Shown: piece after piece, positions 31,979 to 36,267 of the stretch
Layout: each line of letters starts with the position of its first letter
Numbering within the stretch: the stretch's first letter is position 1
NCBI RefSeq assembly: GCF_021474405.1
Contig: NZ_JAKEIO010000075.1
Coordinates: forward strand, 1-36,267
Length of the DNA stretch: 36,267 bases
Reading direction: 5' to 3'
From: [Streptosporangium] indianense
GTDB lineage: Bacteria > Actinomycetota > Actinomycetes > Streptomycetales > Streptomycetaceae
Position numbers and translations under genes: made by a program
Notes under the pieces: generated by a model
The model's input: the letters and a program-made list of their open reading frames with translations, nothing else
Told to the model about the DNA's origin: nothing
Databases searched by the model: none

Positions 31979-33037
31979 TCAGGCGAGACCCAGGCGCTCC
32001 GCCGCGGCCGCCGAGTCGACGGGTACGGTGACCGGCTGCGGGGCACCGGCGACTGCCCAGTCGGGGTCCTTCAGCCCGTTGCCGGTGACGGTGCACACGA
32101 TCCGCTGCCCCGGGTCGACCTTGCCCTGCTCGGCGGCCTTCAGCAGACCGGCGACGGACGCGGCGGACGCCGGCTCGACGAAGACGCCCTCCTGCGAGGC
32201 CAACAGGCGGTAGGCGCGCAGGATCTCACGGTCCGTCACCTCGTCGATGGCGCCGCCCGACTCGTCCCGTGCGGCGAGCGCGAACTGCCAGGAGGCCGGG
32301 TTGCCGATGCGGATGGCCGTGGCGATGGTCGAGGGGTCCTTGACGACCTCGCCGCGCACGATCGGGGCACTGCCGGAGGCCTGGAAGCCCCACATCCGCG
32401 GCTTCCGGGTCGCCACGCCGTCCGCGGCGTACTCCGTGTAGCCCTTCCAATAGGCCGTGATGTTGCCCGCGTTGCCGACGGGCAGGACGTGGATGTCGGG
32501 CGCGTCGCCGAGCATGTCCACGATCTCGAAGGCGGCCGTCTTCTGACCCTCGATACGTACCGGGTTGACCGAATTGACCAGCGAGACGGGGTAGTTGTCG
32601 CTCAGGCCGCGGGCGAGCGTCAGGCAGTCGTCGAAGTTGCCGTCGACCTGGAGGATCTTCGCGCCGTGCACGAGGGCCTGGCCCATCTTACCGAGGGCGA
32701 TCTTGCCCTGCGGCACGAGCACGGCACAGACCATGCCGGCCCGCACGGCGTACGCGGCGGCGGAGGCCGACGTGTTGCCGGTGGAGGCGCAGATGACCGC
32801 CTTCGCCCCCTCCTCCTTGGCCCGGGTGATGGCCATGGTCATGCCGCGGTCCTTGAAGGAACCGGTGGGGTTCGCGCCCTCCACCTTGAGGTGGACCTCG
32901 CAGCCCGTGCGCTCGGAGAGCACCTGCGCGGGGACGAGGGGCGTGCCGCCCTCACGGAGCGTCACGACCGGCGTGCTGTCGGATACCGGCAGCCTGTCCC
33001 GGTACTCCTCGATGATTCCGCGCCACTGGTGGGTCAT
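31979..33037 (-). CDS. thrC: Threonine synthase
   Basis: The 352-residue PLP enzyme converts O-phosphohomoserine to threonine. Lys62 in NPTGSFKDRGM binds PLP. The phosphate-binding and active-site loops STGNTSASAAAYAVRAG and VGNAGNITAYWKGY are present. The length corresponds to the short Gram-positive/archaeal form. The ATG at 33037 lies 6 bp after the hom stop, and the ribosome site AAGGAG lies within the last hom codons, so the two are coupled. A strong terminator follows, separating it from thrB. Confidence 0.96.
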   Translation of the reverse strand: MTHQWRGIIEEYRDRLPVSDSTPVVTLREGGTPLVPAQVLSERTGCEVHLKVEGANPTGSFKDRGMTMAITRAKEEGAKAVICASTGNTSASAAAYAVRAGMVCAVLVPQGKIALGKMGQALVHGAKILQVDGNFDDCLTLARGLSDNYPVSLVNSVNPVRIEGQKTAAFEIVDMLGDAPDIHVLPVGNAGNITAYWKGYTEYAADGVATRKPRMWGFQASGSAPIVRGEVVKDPSTIATAIRIGNPASWQFALAARDESGGAIDEVTDREILRAYRLLASQEGVFVEPASAASVAGLLKAAEQGKVDPGQRIVCTVTGNGLKDPDWAVAGAPQPVTVPVDSAAAAERLGLA

Positions 33038-33043
33038 TGCTGG

Positions 33044-34336
33044 TTACTCTCCTTCAACCCGCATGATGCTGGCGACACCACGCACGGTGTCGAGCTTGCG
33101 CAACGCCTCGACGGTCCCGGTGAGGGCCGCGTCGGACGCACGGTGCGTGACGACGACGAGGGAGGCCTCGCCGTCCTTCCCCGACTGGCGAACCGTATCG
33201 ATCGAGACTCCGTGCTCGGCGAAGACGGTCGCGACCTGGGCGAGAACACCCGGTTTGTCAGCTACGTCGAGGCTGATGTGGTACCGCGTGACGACGTCGC
33301 CCATCGGGGACACCGGCAGCGCGGCGTAGGCGGACTCGCCCGGTCCGGTCGCGCCGCCGATCCGGTTGCGGCAGACGGCGACGAGGTCGCCGAGGACGGC
33401 CGAGGCGGTCGGGGAACCGCCCGCTCCGGGGCCGTAGAACATGAGCTGGCCGGCGGCGTCGGACTCGACGAAGACGGCGTTGTAGGCGCCTCGGACGGAG
33501 GCCAGCGGGTGGCTCAGCGGGATCATCGCGGGGTGCACGCGCGCGGTGACGGACGCGCCGTCCTCGGCCCGCTCGCAGATGGCCAGCAGCTTGATGGTGC
33601 AGCCCATCTCCTTCGCGGAGGCGAAGTCGGCCGCGGTCACCTCGGTCATGCCCTCGCGGTAGACGTCGTCGAGGCGCACGCGCGTGTGGAAGGCGATGCC
33701 GGCGAGGATCGCGGCCTTGGCGGCGGCGTCGAAGCCCTCGACGTCGGCGGTCGGGTCGGCCTCGGCGTACCCCAGGGCGGTGGCCTCGTCGAGGGCCTCC
33801 TGGTAGCCGGCGCCGGTCGAGTCCATCTTGTCGAGGATGAAGTTGGTGGTGCCGTTGACGATGCCCATCACCCGGTTGATCTTGTCGCCGGCGAGGGACT
33901 CGCGCAGCGGCCGGACCAGCGGGATGGCACCGGCGACGGCGGCCTCGTAGTAGAGGTCCTTGCCGTGCTGCTCGGCGGCCGCGTGCAGGGCCGCGCCGTC
34001 CTGGGCGAGCAGTGCCTTGTTCGCGGAGACGACGGAGGCGCCGTGCTCGAAGGCGGTGGTGATGAGGGACCGGGCGGGCTCGATGCCGCCGATGACCTCG
34101 ACCACGACGTCGATGTCGCCGCGTTTGACCAGGGCGGTGGCGTCGGTGGTGATCAGCTCGGGGGCGATGCCCTCACGCACCCGGTCGGGCCGCCGTACGG
34201 CCACGCCCGCGAGTTCCACCGGGGCCCCGATGCGGGCCGTGAGGTCGTCGGCGTGCGTCGTCATGATGCGCGCCACCTCTGAGCCGACCACTCCACAGCC
34301 CAGCAGCGCCACCTTCAGCGGACGCGTACGCATCAT
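33044..34336 (-). CDS. hom: Homoserine dehydrogenase
   Basis: The 430-residue enzyme reduces aspartate semialdehyde to homoserine, the entry to threonine and methionine. Its NAD(P) Rossmann motif is LLGCGVVGSEVA (11-22). The catalytic domain has NGTTNFILDKM and GYAEADPTADVEGFDAAAKAAILA, with the catalytic Lys/Asp region. A C-terminal ACT domain (about 350-430, ISLDVADKPGVLAQVATVFAEHGVSIDTV) gives feedback control, usually by threonine. Two adjacent ATG codons start it (34336 and 34333), with GAGG upstream; the second has the better spacing. It follows lysA across 157 bp with a terminator, so it likely begins the hom-thrC transcript. Confidence 0.96.
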   Translation of the reverse strand: MMRTRPLKVALLGCGVVGSEVARIMTTHADDLTARIGAPVELAGVAVRRPDRVREGIAPELITTDATALVKRGDIDVVVEVIGGIEPARSLITTAFEHGASVVSANKALLAQDGAALHAAAEQHGKDLYYEAAVAGAIPLVRPLRESLAGDKINRVMGIVNGTTNFILDKMDSTGAGYQEALDEATALGYAEADPTADVEGFDAAAKAAILAGIAFHTRVRLDDVYREGMTEVTAADFASAKEMGCTIKLLAICERAEDGASVTARVHPAMIPLSHPLASVRGAYNAVFVESDAAGQLMFYGPGAGGSPTASAVLGDLVAVCRNRIGGATGPGESAYAALPVSPMGDVVTRYHISLDVADKPGVLAQVATVFAEHGVSIDTVRQSGKDGEASLVVVTHRASDAALTGTVEALRKLDTVRGVASIMRVEGE

Positions 34337-34384
34337 CCGACCTCGTTTCCTCTTTACCGTCTACGGTGGAACCAGTCTCACTCA

Positions 34385-34413
34385 CCGGACGGGAGTTTCT
34401 GCCCCCGGTCCGG
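34385..34413 (-). terminator. Candidate lysA terminator
   Basis: CCGGAC (34385-34390) pairs with GTCCGG (34408-34413), and GGG (34391-34393) can pair with the C-run at 34402-34406 past one bulged G. It lies between lysA and hom. Confidence 0.5.
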
Positions 34414-34493
34414 ATCGTGAGATGTCTATTTCATTTTCATCGGGGCGGACGACAGGAGATCTTCCGCCGCCCGCTATTTTCGGCCTCTGCCTC

Positions 34494-35885
34494 TCAGCCC
34501 ACGTCCAGACGCAGCAGGTCCTCCTCGGTCTCACGGCGGACGATCACCCGGGCCTCGCCGCCCTCGACGGCGACGACCGGCGGGCGCAGCACGTGGTTGT
34601 AGTTGCTGGCCATGGAACGGCAGTAGGCGCCGGTGGCCGGTACGGCGACGAGGTCACCCGGTGCCAGGTCGGACGGCAGGAACGCGTCCTTGACCACGAT
34701 GTCCCCGCTCTCGCAGTGCTTGCCGACGACCCGGGCGAGCATCGGCTCCGCGTCGGAGGTGCGGGAGACCAGCGCGACGCTGTACTCGGCGTCGTACAGC
34801 GCGGTGCGGATGTTGTCCGACATGCCGCCGTCGACGGAGACGTAGGTCCGCAGCCCGTCGAGGGGCTTGGTGGTGCCGACCTCGTAGAGCGTGAACGCGG
34901 TCGGTCCGACGATGGCCCGCCCCGGCTCGACGGAGATACGGGGCGTGCTCAGCTTGGCGGCCTCGCACTCGCGGGTGACGATCTCGGTCAGCGCCTTGGC
35001 GATCTCGTGCGGCTCGCGCGGGTCGTCGTCGCTGGTGTACGCGATTCCGAGCCCGCCGCCCAGGTCGATCTCGGGCAGCTCGACACCGTGCTCGTCGCGG
35101 ATGTCCTTCAGCAGCCCGACCACCCGGTGGGCGGCCACCTCGAACCCGGACATGTCGAAGATCTGCGACCCGATGTGGCTGTGGATGCCGACCAGCTCCA
35201 GACCGTCGAGCTGCAGCGCACGCCGTACGGCCTCGGCGGCCTGCCCGCCGGCCAGCGGGATGCCGAACTTCTGGTCCTCGTGGGCCGTGGCGATGAACTC
35301 GTGGGTGTGGGCCTCGACGCCGACGGTGATACGGATGAGCACCTTCTGCCGCTTCCCCAGGCCCTGCGCGATGTGGGCGACGCGCACGATCTCCTGGAAG
35401 GAGTCGAGCACGATGTGCCCCACACCGGCCTCGACGGCCCGGGTGATCTCGTCGACGGACTTGTTGTTGCCGTGGAAGGCGATGCGGTCGGCGGGCATGC
35501 CGGCGGAGAGGGCGGTGGCCAGCTCGCCGCCGGAGCAGACGTCGACGTTCAGCCCCTCCTCGTGGAGCCAGCGCACGACGGCACGGGACAGGAACGCCTT
35601 GCCTGCGTAGAAGACGTCCGCGTCGGTCCCGAAGGCGGTGCGCCAGGCACGCGCGCGGGCCCGGAAATCGGCCTCGTCCAGGACGTAGGCGGGGGTGCCG
35701 AACTCCTCGGCGAGCCGCGTGACGGGAATGCCGCCGACGGTCACGACCCCGTCGTCGTCACGCGCCACGGTCTGGGCCCACACTTTGGGGTCCAGCGCGT
35801 TGAGGTCGGCGGGCGGGGCGGAGTAGTGGCCCTCGGGGAGGACATCGGCGTGACGGGGCCCGGCGGGGTGTGCGGATCGGCTCAT
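34494..35885 (-). CDS. lysA: Diaminopimelate decarboxylase
   Basis: The 463-residue PLP enzyme makes lysine from meso-diaminopimelate. Lys96 in DVFYAGKAFLS holds PLP. The barrel shows GIHSHIGSQIFD, the phosphate loop GGGLGIAY and EPGRAIVGPT. The C-terminal domain carries the conserved Cys of KHCESGDIV and the Tyr of GAYCRSMASNYN. About 25 extra N-terminal residues (MSRSAHPAGPRHADVLPEGH) are common in streptomycetes. The ATG at 35885 lies 16 nt after the stop of the ArgS-like gene, so the two are probably one transcript. The ribosome site is weak (GAGAG, about 12 nt away). Confidence 0.96.
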   Translation of the reverse strand: MSRSAHPAGPRHADVLPEGHYSAPPADLNALDPKVWAQTVARDDDGVVTVGGIPVTRLAEEFGTPAYVLDEADFRARARAWRTAFGTDADVFYAGKAFLSRAVVRWLHEEGLNVDVCSGGELATALSAGMPADRIAFHGNNKSVDEITRAVEAGVGHIVLDSFQEIVRVAHIAQGLGKRQKVLIRITVGVEAHTHEFIATAHEDQKFGIPLAGGQAAEAVRRALQLDGLELVGIHSHIGSQIFDMSGFEVAAHRVVGLLKDIRDEHGVELPEIDLGGGLGIAYTSDDDPREPHEIAKALTEIVTRECEAAKLSTPRISVEPGRAIVGPTAFTLYEVGTTKPLDGLRTYVSVDGGMSDNIRTALYDAEYSVALVSRTSDAEPMLARVVGKHCESGDIVVKDAFLPSDLAPGDLVAVPATGAYCRSMASNYNHVLRPPVVAVEGGEARVIVRRETEEDLLRLDVG

Positions 35886-35901
35886 GGTCTGTTCGTGTCT
35901 C

Positions 35902-36224
35902 TCAGAGGTGGTCGGGTGCGTCGATGCCGAGCAGGGACAGGCCGCCGGCCAGCACCGTCCCGGCGGCTTCGGCGAGCGCGAGCCGGGCACGGTGGGCGGC
36001 CGAGGGTTTCTCCGCACCGCGGGGCAGCACGGCGGGCAGCAGGGGCATCGCGGCATCGGCGACGGTGACGAGGTGCCGGGCCAGGCGGTCGGGGGTGTGC
36101 TGCGTGGCGGTGGCGGCGAGGACGCGGGGATGGTCGCCGAGTACGGCGAGCAGCGCTTCCGCTTCGCTCACGGGGCCGGGCTCGGGGTGGAAGCCGAGGT
36201 CGGCGGCGTTGCGCAGGAGGGCCC
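35902..36224 (-). CDS. ArgS-like DALR anticodon-binding domain protein, C-terminal fragment
   Basis: About 107 codons run from the genomic edge at 36224 to a TGA at 35904-35902. The product (ALLRNAADLGFHPEPGPVSE ... LLGIDAPDHL) is an alpha-helical DALR-type domain as found at the end of arginyl-tRNA synthetases. In streptomycetes the gene before lysA usually encodes either ArgS or a shorter ArgS-like protein, and the fragment is too short to decide. It is truncated by the contig end, not by a biological break. Any start codon in the last bases would come from adapter sequence. Confidence 0.75.
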
Positions 36225-36267
36225 CTGTCTCTTATACACATCTGAACGCTGCCGACGACACCTGTTG
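36225..36267. other. Nextera mosaic end and adapter (non-genomic)
   Basis: CTGTCTCTTATACACATCT (36225-36243) is the 19-bp Tn5 mosaic end used in tagmentation libraries. It is followed by GAACGCTGCCGACGA, the Nextera adapter with one extra A. The last nine bases would fit an index plus the first adapter base. This is untrimmed library sequence. Confidence 0.97.

Noticed and set aside
31847..34282. 811-codon plus-strand open frame opposite thrC and hom
   Set aside because: Same reason: it mirrors conserved hom and thrC sequence and reads as low-complexity Arg/Gly/Asp.
34361..34376. ACCGT-CT-ACGGT dyad upstream of hom as an operator
   Set aside because: A 5-bp arm with 2-bp spacer is expected by chance in this GC-rich DNA and has no supporting context.
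34425..34445. Zur-like box TGAAAATGAAAT upstream of hom
   Set aside because: Only the left half matches the Streptomyces Zur site (TGAAAATGATTTTCA), and neither lysA nor hom is a zinc-regulated gene.
35882..36241. Minus-strand frame of 119 codons beginning MCIRDR
   Set aside because: The start and first residues come from the Nextera mosaic end (ATGTGTATAAGAGACAG read in reverse), and the frame is not that of the ArgS-like domain.

Overview
The window is about 36 kb of very GC-rich DNA. Third codon positions are almost always G or C, GTG and TTG starts are frequent, many gene pairs overlap by ATGA, and intergenic hairpins usually lack a T-tract. Together with the gene content (Rho with a long Arg/Gly/Asp-rich insert, DUF2550 beside atpC, CBM2-FnIII-GH18 chitinase) this points to a Streptomyces chromosome. 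As far as I recall it, the gene order follows the conserved core block around SCO5352-SCO5387 of S. coelicolor. No tRNA, rRNA, CRISPR array, insertion sequence or prophage gene was seen.

Layout. 1-2621 (minus): N-terminal fragment of an unrecognised protein, an STAS-domain protein, a 3-hydroxyacyl-CoA dehydrogenase and a TetR regulator. 2701-4836 (plus): a DrrA/DrrB-type ABC exporter divergent from the TetR gene, then a PduO-type cobalamin adenosyltransferase. 4837-5600 (minus): two coupled small membrane proteins. 5753-9532 (plus): histidine kinase, response regulator and chitinase (chiS-chiR-chiC), with two dre-like repeats placed precisely around the chitinase promoter. 9633-17980 (minus): DUF2550 and the complete F1Fo ATP synthase operon atpIBEFHAGDC, with strong hairpins at three intercistronic junctions and a very long terminator after atpC. 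18279-24778 (minus): WecA/TagO-like transferase, a serine hydroxymethyltransferase paralogue, a low-molecular-weight tyrosine phosphatase homologue lacking its nucleophilic cysteine, threonylcarbamoyl-AMP synthase, an unlisted 29-residue coupled ORF, prmC, prfA and rpmE. 24974-28104 (minus): LytR-CpsA-Psr enzyme and a secreted S1 protease. 28245-36224 (minus): rho, thrB, thrC, hom, lysA and the C-terminus of an ArgS-like DALR-domain protein.

How the genes work together. prfA and prmC form a release-factor module: PrmC methylates the GGQ glutamine of RF1. hom, thrC and thrB convert aspartate semialdehyde to threonine, and lysA completes lysine synthesis from the same branch point. chiS/chiR are positioned to control chiC, probably together with the DasR-type repeats. 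The atp operon is complete. rpmE has a sequence matching a SigR (disulfide stress) promoter.

The right end is not genomic. From 36225 onward it is Nextera transposon mosaic end plus adapter, so the window ends at an untrimmed contig edge. Most of the region is well-known core genome. The points most worth a second look are the Cys-to-Ser phosphatase homologue, the STAS protein without its phospho-serine, the altered SHMT and dehydrogenase motifs, the 35-bp TetR operator, the SigR promoter and the intercistronic hairpins of the atp operon.
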